The notes below the pieces were generated by a model. That model was not told the DNA's origin. It worked only from the letters and a program-made list of their open reading frames with translations, and ran no database searches. This document shows, one piece after another, positions 23,164-31,451 of a DNA stretch of 33,936 nucleotides (positions are counted from its first letter, which is position 1; the number at the start of each line of letters is the position of its first letter). The stretch is from Thermogemmatispora sp. (GTDB lineage: Bacteria; Chloroflexota; Ktedonobacteria; Ktedonobacterales; Ktedonobacteraceae): the NCBI RefSeq assembly GCF_019683635.1, contig NZ_JADGIA010000030.1:1-33936 (forward strand), read 5' to 3'. Made by a program: the position numbers and the translations under genes.

Positions 23164-24555
23164 ATGGCCTTGCAGACTGCTCAACCGCGCTCACCTACTC
23201 CCCCGGCGTTGGAGACCAGGTCAACGGCCTGGCTGCTCTGGCTGCGCAGGGTTGGCTCTGGGCTAGGGCGTCCGCTGCTGGCCCTGGTCCTGGCGCTGAT
23301 CGCCGGCGTGGTTGTAATCATGATTACCGCTTCCGGTTCGCTCATCGATCGTTTCAACGCCGCCTTGCTGGCCTACGGTTACCTCTTCGTGGGGGCCTTT
23401 GGCAACGCCGCTAATCTCTCATTTTCGCTGGTCAATGTCACCCCCCTCATTTTTACGGGCCTCTCGGTGGCCATTGCCTATCGGGCGCGCCTCTTTAATA
23501 TCGGCGCCGAGGGCCAGTTTGCTGCCGGAACCATTCTGGCGGCGATCATCGGCCTCAAGTGCTCGACATGGCCAGGTTGGCTGCTGGTGCCGCTGATGAT
23601 TGTGGCTGGGGCTTTGGCCGGCGCGGTCTGGGGAGGGATCGTCGGCCTGCTCAAAGCCTGGCGCGGCGCTCATGAGGTGGTGACGACGATCATGCTCAAC
23701 TGGATTATTTTCTATGTCAGTGACTGGCTTGTCTCGGGACCACTGCAGGCCCCCGGCCAGGCTGATCAGACGTCCTCTATGCCCCCGCAGACGAATCTTC
23801 CGAAGCTCTCGGTGCTCTACAATCAGACGCTTGGCCATTTCCTTCCCACCATTAGTCAGCCTGAGCAGTACATTGTGGACATTAGTTTCCTCTTTGCGCT
23901 CGCAGCTCTGGTAGTCTACTGGTTCCTGATGACACGCACGACTTTCGGCTACGAGACGCGCGTGGTGGGGGAAAATCCGCGTGCCGCTCAGTACGCCGGG
24001 ATCTCGGTGAAGCGCAATGTGGTGCTGGTGATGGCGCTGGCTGGTCTCTTTGCCGGCCTGGGGGGGACACTGCAGCTGATGGGACAGTACCCTTACGAGG
24101 TCATCGGCCAGGTCTTTCGTAACGATACAACTGGCTTCGATGCAATTGGCGTGGCCTTGCTGGGGCGCATGACGGCCATTGGCATCTTTCTGGGGGCCTT
24201 GCTCTTCGGAGGCATGCGCCAGGGTGGCTCTCTGATGCAGCTGAAGGCCAATGTGCCTGGCGACCTGGTCTATATTATCGAAGCTCTGGTCCTCTTTAGT
24301 ATCGCTGTCCAGTTCCTCCCGGTAATCCAGCAGGCCATCGTTAAGCGCTTCTCGGCGGCACGTCGACCGACGGTGGTGGCCGCCCTCGCCGGTGGGGTGG
24401 TCGACCTGGACCAGGAGCCTACCAACGGGGCGGAGGCTCCAATGATGAATGATCAGCCGCTGCCCGAGACCGACAAGGCCGCCCTGGCTGATGGTCAAGG
24501 GCAGGTTCAGACGCCGGCTCAGGAACGTCAACATCAGCAGAACGGGGAGGCGTGA
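23164..24555 (+). CDS. Nucleoside ABC transporter permease (BmpC/NupP-like)
   Basis: A 463-aa multi-pass membrane protein of the BPD_transp_2 family (LivH/RbsC-like permeases). It has about ten hydrophobic helices. The family segments RARLFNIGAEGQFAAG and WRGAHEVVTTIMLNWI are followed by the coupling-region sequence ENPRAAQYAGISV and a final FDAIGVALLGRMTAIGI segment. The N-terminal about 35 and C-terminal about 60 residues are hydrophilic; the latter is Gln/Glu-rich and likely cytosolic. The ATG has GGAGG about 8 nt upstream. It forms the channel with the next permease. It matches the longer of the two Bmp-type permeases, whose gene usually precedes the shorter. Confidence 0.92.
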   Translation: MALQTAQPRSPTPPALETRSTAWLLWLRRVGSGLGRPLLALVLALIAGVVVIMITASGSLIDRFNAALLAYGYLFVGAFGNAANLSFSLVNVTPLIFTGLSVAIAYRARLFNIGAEGQFAAGTILAAIIGLKCSTWPGWLLVPLMIVAGALAGAVWGGIVGLLKAWRGAHEVVTTIMLNWIIFYVSDWLVSGPLQAPGQADQTSSMPPQTNLPKLSVLYNQTLGHFLPTISQPEQYIVDISFLFALAALVVYWFLMTRTTFGYETRVVGENPRAAQYAGISVKRNVVLVMALAGLFAGLGGTLQLMGQYPYEVIGQVFRNDTTGFDAIGVALLGRMTAIGIFLGALLFGGMRQGGSLMQLKANVPGDLVYIIEALVLFSIAVQFLPVIQQAIVKRFSAARRPTVVAALAGGVVDLDQEPTNGAEAPMMNDQPLPETDKAALADGQGQVQTPAQERQHQQNGEA

Positions 24556-24558
24556 AGC

Positions 24559-25509
24559 GTGTTCTGGCCTATCTTTTTGCGGGTAATTACTTCTGGCGAT
24601 CTCTGGCAGGCTTCTCTGCAGTTTGCCGCTCTTCTCTTGCTGCCAGCTCTCGGGGGCGTAATCTCAGAGCGCAGCGGCGTGGTGAACATTGCGATGGAGG
24701 GCATGATGTTGATCGGCTGCTATGTTGGGGTGGTGATCACCCTGGCCAGCCATAGTGTCCTCGTCGGGCTGCTGGCGGCAATCATCGCTGGCGGCTTGCT
24801 GGCCCTGGTGCACGGTGTGGTCTCGATTCATCTCAAGGCCGACCAGATTATCAGTGGTATTGCCATCAACGTCGCCGCTCTGGGATTGACCAACTACCTC
24901 AATATTATACAGACTGGTGGTCAAGGTATCCCTAGCCTCGCTTCTAATCTGCGCCTTCCCATGCTGAGCTGGGGGCCGCTGGCACAGATCCCTTTCCTTG
25001 GTCAGGTGCTCTTTCAGCAGAATGTAGTGTTTTACGTGACGATCGTCATCCTGATAGGTCTGCAGTTCCTGCTATTTAGAACGAATCTGGGCCTGCGCAT
25101 TCGGGCTGTGGGGGAGCATCCGCAGGCCGCGGACACCGCCGGCATTGCCGTACGCCTGATCCGCTATGCCTGTGTGGTCGCCAGCGGCCTGCTCTCAGGG
25201 CTGGCGGGGGCTTTCCTGGCTTTGGGTGTGGCCGGCACGTTTAATTCCAATATGACTGCCGGGCGTGGCTTCATCGCGCTGGCGGCGGTCGTCTTTGGGA
25301 AGTACACGCCGCTGGGGGCTGCCGGGGCCTGTCTCATCTTTGGCCTGGGCCTGGCCTTGAGCGTGCGCCTGCAAGATACAGGCATTGATTCCAATTTGCT
25401 GGCGACGTTGCCTTACATTCTCACCATTATTGCTCTGATCGGGCTGGTCGGGCGCACTGTGGCCCCGGCTGCCGATGGCGTACCCTACGAGCCGGGCAGC
25501 GCCGAATAG
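24559..25509 (+). CDS. Nucleoside ABC transporter permease (BmpD/NupQ-like)
   Basis: A 316-aa multi-pass permease, the shorter partner of the preceding protein. Family features are SERSGVVNIAMEGMMLIG near the N-terminus, HLKADQIISGIAINV, the coupling segment GEHPQAADTAGI and GRGFIALAAVVFGKY. It has eight or more hydrophobic helices. The GTG start lies 3 nt after the stop of the preceding gene, with GGGGAGG 8 nt upstream inside that gene, indicating translational coupling. The ATPase gene follows after 35 nt. Confidence 0.92.
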   Translation: MFWPIFLRVITSGDLWQASLQFAALLLLPALGGVISERSGVVNIAMEGMMLIGCYVGVVITLASHSVLVGLLAAIIAGGLLALVHGVVSIHLKADQIISGIAINVAALGLTNYLNIIQTGGQGIPSLASNLRLPMLSWGPLAQIPFLGQVLFQQNVVFYVTIVILIGLQFLLFRTNLGLRIRAVGEHPQAADTAGIAVRLIRYACVVASGLLSGLAGAFLALGVAGTFNSNMTAGRGFIALAAVVFGKYTPLGAAGACLIFGLGLALSVRLQDTGIDSNLLATLPYILTIIALIGLVGRTVAPAADGVPYEPGSAE

Positions 25510-25544
25510 CAGGCATTGCCAGCGCCCAAGGAGGTCAAGGAAGC

Positions 25545-27191
25545 ATGCACGAACAGGAGAAGGCGCCTCTCGCTCAGGCGGCAAGTCCAGACCTGGCTGC
25601 CTCGCCCTATGCTGTGGAGATGCGTGATATCTGCAAAGCCTGGCCCGGCGTGGTGGCGAACGATCACGTGAACTTACGCGTCCAGCGGGGCGAAATTCAT
25701 GCTCTGGTCGGAGAAAATGGGGCCGGCAAGACGACCCTCATGAACATTCTCTATGGGCTGGTGCGCCCCGATAGCGGGGAGATCTATGTCAACGGTGAGC
25801 GTGTCCATATTAGCGGCCCCCGCGATGCTATTCGCCTCCATATCGGCATGGTGCATCAGCATTTCATGCTCATTCCCCCGCTGACGGTAGCTGAGAACAT
25901 TGTGCTGGGCCAGGAGCCGGGTGGGCCTTTGGCCGTCTATGATCGACGGCGGGCCCGTGAGCTGGTGCTCCAGCTCAGTGCTCGTTATGGGCTGCCTATT
26001 GATCCCGACGCCCGCATCGAGAAGCTCTCTGTCGGCCTGCAACAGCGCGTGGAGATTCTCAAGGCTCTCTACCGGGCTGCTGACATCCTCATTCTGGATG
26101 AACCAACTGGTGTGCTGACACCCCAGGAGACCTATGAGCTGTTCGATGTGCTACGCGCTCTTTCTCGCCAGGGCAAGACTGTCATATTCATTACTCATAA
26201 GCTGCGTGAGGTGCTCGACCTCACCGACCGCGTGACGGTTCTGCGCCGCGGGCGCAACGTCGGCGAGCTGGTGACGCGCGAGACGAATCAGGCGGAGATT
26301 GCACGTCTGATGGTAGGACGCGAGGTCCTCCTGCGCGTCGAGAAGCGTCCGGCGCGGCCTGGGCCAGTGGTGCTGCGCGTGGAGAATCTGCATGCCAGCT
26401 CCGATCGGGGGCTGGAGGCGCTGCAGGGGGTCAGCTTTGAGGTGCATGCTGGCGAGATCCTGGGAATCGCTGGAGTGGAAGGCAACGGCCAAAGCGAGCT
26501 GGTCGAGGTCCTGAGCGGCATGCGCCGTGCCACGGCTGGCCGCGTTACCGTTACCCATGCCAGCGGTGAGCAGATTGGCAAAACCTACGACATTACCAGC
26601 ATGAATGCACGCGAGGTGCGCCTCGTCGGTGTGGCGCACATTCCCGAGGACCGCCGCGGCACTGGTTTGGTGCTCAGCGACACTATTGAAAACAACGCTA
26701 TTCTGGGACGTGAGCGCTGGCCGCGCTTTGCCTGGGCGCGCTTCATCCTGCGTCTAGGCGAGATTGCTCACTGGGCGCGACGCCTGGTGCGTGAATTCGA
26801 CGTTCGCACACCGAGCACCAGACTACCAGTGCGCGCTCTCTCCGGCGGTAACCAGCAGAAAATAATTGTGGCGCGCGAATTCGCCGCTGATCCACAGCTG
26901 CTGATCGCGGCTCAGCCAACGCGTGGCGTCGATATTGGCGCCATCGAGTTTATTCATCGGCGTCTGGTTGAGCAGCGTGACGCTGGCAAAGCTATCTTGC
27001 TCGTTTCTGCCGAGCTGGACGAGATCCGCTCGCTATCCGATCGCATCGCTGTAATGTACGAGGGGCGGATTGTCGATATCGTCACGCCCGAGGCCAGCGA
27101 GGAGGAGCTGGGACTGCTCATGACAGGCGGGCGCCCGTCGGGAGCCTCACGAGAGGAACAGGCGCAGGCGACGGGTGACTCGGGAGCATGA
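25545..27191 (+). CDS. Nucleoside ABC transporter ATP-binding protein, double domain (NupO-like)
   Basis: A 548-aa ATPase with two fused ABC domains, as in Bmp and sugar importers. The N-terminal domain is complete: Walker A GENGAGKTT (about 55-63), signature LSVGLQQR and Walker B ILILDEPTG. The C-terminal domain has LSGGNQQK, but its Walker A reads GVEGNGQSE without Lys and its Walker B reads LLIAAQPTRG with Gln in place of the catalytic Glu. This second site is typically degenerate in the family, so the protein is not considered broken. About 25 hydrophilic residues precede the first domain. It ends the operon; a hairpin follows at 27201. Confidence 0.93.
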   Translation: MHEQEKAPLAQAASPDLAASPYAVEMRDICKAWPGVVANDHVNLRVQRGEIHALVGENGAGKTTLMNILYGLVRPDSGEIYVNGERVHISGPRDAIRLHIGMVHQHFMLIPPLTVAENIVLGQEPGGPLAVYDRRRARELVLQLSARYGLPIDPDARIEKLSVGLQQRVEILKALYRAADILILDEPTGVLTPQETYELFDVLRALSRQGKTVIFITHKLREVLDLTDRVTVLRRGRNVGELVTRETNQAEIARLMVGREVLLRVEKRPARPGPVVLRVENLHASSDRGLEALQGVSFEVHAGEILGIAGVEGNGQSELVEVLSGMRRATAGRVTVTHASGEQIGKTYDITSMNAREVRLVGVAHIPEDRRGTGLVLSDTIENNAILGRERWPRFAWARFILRLGEIAHWARRLVREFDVRTPSTRLPVRALSGGNQQKIIVAREFAADPQLLIAAQPTRGVDIGAIEFIHRRLVEQRDAGKAILLVSAELDEIRSLSDRIAVMYEGRIVDIVTPEASEEELGLLMTGGRPSGASREEQAQATGDSGA

Positions 27192-27200
27192 GCGAAAATA

Positions 27201-27230
27201 AGCCGCGGCTCGGCTGGGAGTCCCGCGGCT
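27201..27230. terminator. Hairpin at the end of the transporter operon
   Basis: AGCCGCGG (27201-27208) pairs with CCGCGGCT (27223-27230), 8 bp with a 14-nt loop, 10 nt after the ATPase stop. It faces the convergent cysteine-ligase gene. There is no U-tract. Confidence 0.5.
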
Positions 27231-27374
27231 CTTGACCTCGTCTCCTGGCTGTGATCTCGATCTGGTCTAACCTGAGCGGGGAGGCTTCTCTGCTCTGCCA
27301 GGCCGGTCCCAGGGTTTGGCTATCTCCTCGTGGTCTACCTGGGATGACCTGGGATGACAGGCTTCAGAGAGGAC

Positions 27375-28571
27375 CTAGCAACGCAGGCCCAGCACGCGCA
27401 ACAGACGAGCAACGTCGCTGGCGCGACAGGCATCGCGGCTGGCCAGCGCGGCCTGCCCGGTCTCCTGTAGTAGCTGCACCGCCTCGGGCGTCTTCAGATC
27501 GTCATCTAAGAGGGACTCGAAGTGAGCGCGCAGCTCGCTGCTGCTCTCCGTGGTCTCCGCCGGGCAGCCGGCGGCCAGGGCAGCGACCTCCTCGAAAAGG
27601 GCGGCTTGCTGGCTGGCCAACTCCAGGTCAGCAGGGAAGCACTCCCAGGGCTGGCGATAATGATGATTGAGCAGCAGGAGGCGGATCGCATTAGCGCTAT
27701 ACTGCTTCAGCAGGTCGCTGACCAGGGTCAGGTTGCCCAGCGACTTGCTCATCTTCTCTCCCTGCTGGTAGACCATGCCGGTATGCAGCCAGTAGCGGAC
27801 AAAAGGCGTCTTACCCGTGTAGTGCTCAGATTGGGCGATCTCGCAAGTATGGTGAGGGAAAGCCAGATCGGCTCCGCCGCCGTGGATATCGAGCTGCTCC
27901 CCCAGGTAGTGGAGTGCCATCGCGCTGCATTCGATATGCCACCCCGGGCGTCCCGGTCCCCAGGGACTGGGCCAGGCCGGCTCACCGGGAGCCTGAGCCT
28001 GCCAGAGCACAAAATCCAGTGGATCGCGTTTGCGCCGGTCATCAGGATAATTGCCGCGCTCGTTGGCCACCGCCAGCATGGCGTGGTAGTCTTGGAGGCC
28101 GATGGCGCGTCCCAGGGCACCGAAGTCGGGATCACGACGCACATCGTAGTAGACGCAGCCATCGCTCACGTAGGCGTAGCCGCGCTCGATCAGTTTCTGC
28201 ACCATTTCGATAATGTGTGGAATCTCATCGGTTGCGCGCACATAGAAAGTCGGGCGGCGGACATTGAGCGCATCCATATCGCGCAGAAACCTCTCGGTCT
28301 CGCGCCTGCCCAGCTCATCCCAGGGCACACCCAGTTCGCGCGCCTTGCGCAAAATATCGTCATCGATGTCCGTGACATTCTGCACGTAGCGCACAGAGTA
28401 ACCACGGAATTCCAGATAGCGAATGAGCGTATCGAAAGAAGCGTAGGTGAAGGCATGACCCAGGTGAGTAGTATCGTAGGGAGTCACCCCGCACACGTAG
28501 ATACGCACATTGTTCCCTTCGAGGGGTACAAACGTCTCCACTCGCTGGGTGAGCGTATTAAACAGCTTCAT
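27375..28571 (-). CDS. MshC-like cysteine ligase (cysteinyl-tRNA synthetase family, short form)
   Basis: A 398-aa class I synthetase-fold enzyme that activates cysteine with ATP. The N-terminal VCGVTPYDTTHLGHA (HLGH at 36-39) matches MshC, the mycothiol cysteine ligase, rather than the YVCGPTVYDYIHIGNA-type motif of CysRS. KMSKS is present (274-278). As in MshC, the protein stops shortly after the DDDLKTPEA segment (end VARLLRVLGL) and lacks the anticodon-binding domain of CysRS (about 460 aa). Zinc ligands C27, C215 and H240 are present, and E244 is kept as in CysRS, so the protein has mixed traits. It could make a mycothiol-like thiol or be a minimal CysRS. The ATG at 28571 has GGAG 6 nt upstream and overlaps the end of the TatD gene by 14 nt. 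Confidence 0.8.
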   Translation of the reverse strand: MKLFNTLTQRVETFVPLEGNNVRIYVCGVTPYDTTHLGHAFTYASFDTLIRYLEFRGYSVRYVQNVTDIDDDILRKARELGVPWDELGRRETERFLRDMDALNVRRPTFYVRATDEIPHIIEMVQKLIERGYAYVSDGCVYYDVRRDPDFGALGRAIGLQDYHAMLAVANERGNYPDDRRKRDPLDFVLWQAQAPGEPAWPSPWGPGRPGWHIECSAMALHYLGEQLDIHGGGADLAFPHHTCEIAQSEHYTGKTPFVRYWLHTGMVYQQGEKMSKSLGNLTLVSDLLKQYSANAIRLLLLNHHYRQPWECFPADLELASQQAALFEEVAALAAGCPAETTESSSELRAHFESLLDDDLKTPEAVQLLQETGQAALASRDACRASDVARLLRVLGLRC

Positions 28572-29352
28572 GGCGTTCTCCAAGACCGAACAGGCGCGTG
28601 GCGTTCGCTGTAGTGATCTGAGCGATTTCATCCAGCGTCAGGCCCCGGATCTCGGCTAGCTTCTGAGCCACATACTTCACGAAGAGCGGCTCGTTGCGTC
28701 TGGCGCGCAGGGGCAAAGGGACAAGATAGGGACTATCGGTCTCGACCAGCACGCGATCGAGGGGAACCAGGCTGGCGACCGCGGGCAGGGCGTTGCCCGG
28801 GCGGGTCAAAGGGCCAGCGAAGGAGAGCATGAAGCCCTCGAAGGAAAGACATTCCTCAGCCTGGGCTACATCGCCCGAGAAGCAGTGGAAGACCCCACGC
28901 AGTCCCCGGCCATGAGCACGCAGCAGCTCCATCACATCTTCGTGGGCATCGCGCACGTGGATAATGCAGGGGAGGTTGCAGCTGCGAGCAAGCTCCAGAT
29001 GGGCACAGAAGACCGCCCTCTGCACATCACGCGGTGAAAGCATGCGGAAGTAATCAAGCCCAAATTCGCCAATGGCCACCACCTCGGGAGCGCGTGCCAG
29101 ACTGCGCAGTTGAGCCTCTACCTCCTCGTTGTAAGAGGTGGCCTCGTGAGGATGCACGCCAACGGCGGCGAAGATCTGACCAGGATAGCTCTGGGCCAGA
29201 GCTAGCGCCGCACGACTCGACTCCAGATCGCAGCCGGGATCAACGATGTAGCCGATCCCCCCTGCGAATGCGGCGCGCAGCACCGCATCGCGATCTTTCT
29301 TAAAACGGGGAGCATCGACATGGGCGTGGCTATCAACAAGCAACCGCTGCAT
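28558..29352 (-). CDS. TatD-family metal-dependent deoxyribonuclease
   Basis: A 264-aa TIM-barrel hydrolase of the TatD family (3'-5' exonuclease/DNase in repair or turnover). Metal ligands are visible: HAH (H9, H11) in LLVDSHAHVD, the Glu of AIGEFGLDY, His in CIIHVRDAHED, HCFSG and Asp in LVETDSPYL. The ATG at 29352 is chosen because GAGGAAAGG directly precedes it and the protein then begins MQRLLVDSHAH, as usual; an upstream in-frame start at 29382 would add ten residues. It is first in a two-gene minus-strand unit and overlaps the cysteine-ligase gene. Confidence 0.92.
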   Translation of the reverse strand: MQRLLVDSHAHVDAPRFKKDRDAVLRAAFAGGIGYIVDPGCDLESSRAALALAQSYPGQIFAAVGVHPHEATSYNEEVEAQLRSLARAPEVVAIGEFGLDYFRMLSPRDVQRAVFCAHLELARSCNLPCIIHVRDAHEDVMELLRAHGRGLRGVFHCFSGDVAQAEECLSFEGFMLSFAGPLTRPGNALPAVASLVPLDRVLVETDSPYLVPLPLRARRNEPLFVKYVAQKLAEIRGLTLDEIAQITTANATRLFGLGERHEAV

Positions 29353-29435
29353 CCTTTCCTCTGTGAACAGGAAGACACGCAAAAAAAAGAAGGGTCAACG
29401 CTGGCTTATTCTTTGTCTGTTCAAGAGCTTTCTTT

Positions 29436-29465
29436 AGTATAGTCTATCGCTGAAATGGATGTCAA
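29436..29465 (-). promoter_or_regulatory. Promoter of the tatD-cysteine ligase unit
   Basis: On the minus strand, TTGACA (29465-29460) and TATACT (29441-29436) are spaced by 18 bp, close to the sigma-70 consensus. The start site is expected near 29429, about 77 nt before the TatD start. Confidence 0.7.
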
Positions 29466-29598
29466 CAACGCGGCGGTGATGGTAGGCGGGCCGGGCGCAA
29501 GCGCCCCAGCTCAGGCTGAGTTTTGAGCGGGCTGGGCCGCCTTCAGGCCAGGCCAGGTCAGAACCCTATAAAAAAATACCCAGGGAGGCCCAGACAAA

Positions 29599-29616
29599 AT
29601 CAGGTGATTACCTGAT
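29599..29616 (+). promoter_or_regulatory. Perfect 18-bp dyad, operator-like
   Basis: ATCAGGT (29599-29605), GATT, ACCTGAT (29610-29616) form a perfect 7-4-7 inverted repeat in the divergent region between tatD and the HemA-like gene. Its size suits a dimeric regulator. It could equally be an RNA stem; nothing identifies the binding protein. Confidence 0.45.
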
Positions 29617-29729
29617 GCCTGGCACTTTGCCATACGCTACGATAAACAGGAACATCTTGAGCCATGCTGTCAGAGCATGGCATCTGGCACTCGCGATCAA
29701 GAGGATGTTTCTGGAGGAGAGAGAATCGC

Positions 29730-30143
29730 ATGCAGAATCTCGCGCCACAGGTTGTATCAATTGCAGATGCGTGCCTGGGAGGCTTGCACGGTCGTTCCGC
29801 CCTACTGATTGGACCGGAAGAGCTAAGGCGGCCATTTGTGCAATTGCTGAAGCAAGCTGGTATGCAATCTATCTATGAGGAAGAGAGTGCAAATCAACTG
29901 GACAGGCTGCTACCACAAGTACAGTTGCTTATCAGCATTCCGGCTGCAGCACCTGCCGCGCCGCTCATTTCCGCGGCGGCTATTGCCCAGGGGTGCGGCA
30001 ATCGCCAGGTTCCCTTAATCATTCTGGATCTGGCGCGTAGCCCTTCCGTTGAAGAAATGGTCGGCCTATTGCCCTTTGTCTGCCTCTATACCCCCGCCGA
30101 CCTCCAGCGTATTCTCCACAACAGCTGTGCTAAAGCGAGCTGA
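29730..30143 (+). CDS. Stand-alone glutamyl-tRNA-reductase-like NADP-binding domain, degenerate
   Basis: A 137-aa protein resembling only the central Rossmann domain of glutamyl-tRNA reductase (HemA): LGGLHGRSALLIG, then VQLLISIPAAAPAAPLIS and a diagnostic PLIILDLARSPSVEEM...CLYTPADLQRIL, matching the HemA pattern PLFxIDLAVPRDI...LYDIDDLQ. The catalytic N-terminal domain (with its active Cys) and the dimerisation helices are absent. The dinucleotide motif GAGEM reads GPEEL (28-32), so cofactor binding is doubtful. The ATG at 29730 has GGAGGAG about 8 nt upstream; 22 upstream in-frame residues are not domain-like. It is intact rather than frameshifted, which suggests a retained, repurposed domain. 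ispH follows 121 nt downstream. Confidence 0.75.
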   Translation: MQNLAPQVVSIADACLGGLHGRSALLIGPEELRRPFVQLLKQAGMQSIYEEESANQLDRLLPQVQLLISIPAAAPAAPLISAAAIAQGCGNRQVPLIILDLARSPSVEEMVGLLPFVCLYTPADLQRILHNSCAKAS

Positions 30144-30146
30144 TTC

Positions 30147-30158
30147 TATGGTACCATA
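30147..30158. promoter_or_regulatory. 12-bp palindrome, possible -10 or operator
   Basis: TATGGTACCATA is fully self-complementary and contains TGGTACCAT, which resembles the extended -10 sites elsewhere in the window. It sits between the HemA-like gene and ispH. Its role is uncertain. Confidence 0.3.
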
Positions 30159-30264
30159 AGAATGGCCACAGAGAGCCTTCTCTTGAGGTCCTAGCTGGCC
30201 GCTCTTCTGTTGAGAAAGCTATCTATCTGCCTGCTCTCAGGCGCAGGGAGCGAATGAGGACGTT

Positions 30265-31149
30265 ATGGAAGTGATCAAGATCTCTCCCCGCGGCTACTGC
30301 TATGGCGTCGTTGACGCTTTGCAGATTGCTCGTCGGGCTGCCAAAGATCCAATGCTGCCCCGTCCAATCCATATCATTGGCCAGATCGTTCACAACCGTC
30401 ATGCTATTGAAGAGCTGACCGCCCTGGGCATCATTACCCTCGATGGGCCGAACCGTGCGGCGATCCTTGAGCAGGTCAAAGAAGGAACAGTAATCTTTAC
30501 CGCGCATGGCGTCTCGCCCCTGGTCAAGGAGCGAGCGCGTGAGCGTGGCCTCTGCTGTATTGATGCCACCTGTCCTGATGTGACCAAGACCCATGATCTA
30601 GTGCGCGAGCTGGTGGCGGAGGGCTACTATATTCTCTACATTGGCAAGAAAGGGCATCCTGAGCCCGAGGGAGTCATGGGAGAGGTCCCGGGCCATATTA
30701 GCCTCATCGAGAGCGAAGCCGACGTCGATGCCCTGCAGCTCACGCCAGAGCAGGAAAAGAAACTGGCTATCTCGACACAGACCACTCTCTCGCAATGGGA
30801 CACACAACGTATCATTGAGTACATCAAGGCTCGTTATCCCCAGGTCAAGGTCTACATTGACATCTGCGCCGCCACGCAGCTCAGGCAAGAGGCAGTGGTG
30901 CGGCAGGCGAAAGGGGCCGATCTTACGATCGTGGTGGGTGATCCCCGAAGCAACAACACCAACCGTCTTGTGCAGGTCTCAGAAGAGCTAGCCGGCGTTC
31001 CTGCCGTCCGCATCGAGGATCTCTCTGAGCTGAAACTGGAATGGCTCAAGGGCAAGAAGCGCGTCGCAGTGACAGCGGGAGCCTCGACCCCCAGCCAGAT
31101 CACGCGCGAAGTGATTCGTTTTCTTGAACAATACGAGCCAGAGCCCTAG
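30265..31149 (+). CDS. ispH: 4-hydroxy-3-methylbut-2-enyl diphosphate reductase IspH
   Basis: Last step of the MEP isoprenoid pathway: reduces HMBPP to IPP and DMAPP with an iron-sulfur cluster. The three cluster cysteines are C12 (GYCYGVVDA), C103 ([11 protein letters not shown]) and C201 ([10 protein letters not shown]). Substrate-binding [22 protein letters not shown] and SNNTNRL segments are also present. At 294 aa it is of normal length. GAGGA lies about 5 nt before the ATG. It is followed by hairpins at 31308 and 31351 and converges with folD. Confidence 0.95.
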   Translation: MEVIKISPRGYCYGVVDALQIARRAAKDPMLPRPIHIIGQIVHNRHAIEELTALGIITLDGPNRAAILEQVKEGTVIFTAHGVSPLVKERARERGLCCIDATCPDVTKTHDLVRELVAEGYYILYIGKKGHPEPEGVMGEVPGHISLIESEADVDALQLTPEQEKKLAISTQTTLSQWDTQRIIEYIKARYPQVKVYIDICAATQLRQEAVVRQAKGADLTIVVGDPRSNNTNRLVQVSEELAGVPAVRIEDLSELKLEWLKGKKRVAVTAGASTPSQITREVIRFLEQYEPEP

Positions 31150-31307
31150 CGCAGCAGGGCTGCCCTGGTCTGGTTGGGCTGGGCATGGCTCTCATGAGGA
31201 CGAACAAGCGGAACGGGCTGCCGGCCCCTGTCCTCGCTCGCAAGAAGCGCCTCCTTTCACCTCGGCCCTCGCGCCGACGCTGAGCCGTTGGTCGAGGGGC
31301 AACCGCC

Positions 31308-31325
31308 AGAGCGCAAAGGCGCTCT
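31308..31325 (+). terminator. Hairpin after ispH
   Basis: AGAGCGC (31308-31314), loop AAAG, GCGCTCT (31319-31325), followed by GTCTTGTCC. It has a compact 7-bp stem but only scattered T residues. Confidence 0.5.
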
Positions 31326-31350
31326 GTCTTGTCCTCCCCGCGCAAGACCA

Positions 31351-31386
31351 GGTCCGGGCCTCAACGACGAGGCTCAGGCCCGGACC
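31351..31386. terminator. Second hairpin between ispH and folD
   Basis: GGTCCGGGCCT (31351-31361) pairs perfectly with AGGCCCGGACC (31376-31386). It lies between convergent genes and could serve either strand. There is no U-tract. Confidence 0.5.
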
Positions 31387-31451
31387 AATCGCCGCAGGGC
31401 AGTCCCGAAAGCGACATCTCTTGCTCTTTGCTCCCTCTTCTTCGACATGCT

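Noticed and set aside
27522-28613. Plus-strand frame of 363 codons opposite the cysteine ligase gene
   Set aside because: It is the reverse reading of a gene with HLGH and KMSKS motifs and has no recognisable protein features of its own.
29664-29729. Upstream start for the HemA-like gene
   Set aside because: The extra 22 residues are not domain-like and the ribosome-binding site GGAGGAG fits the ATG at 29730.
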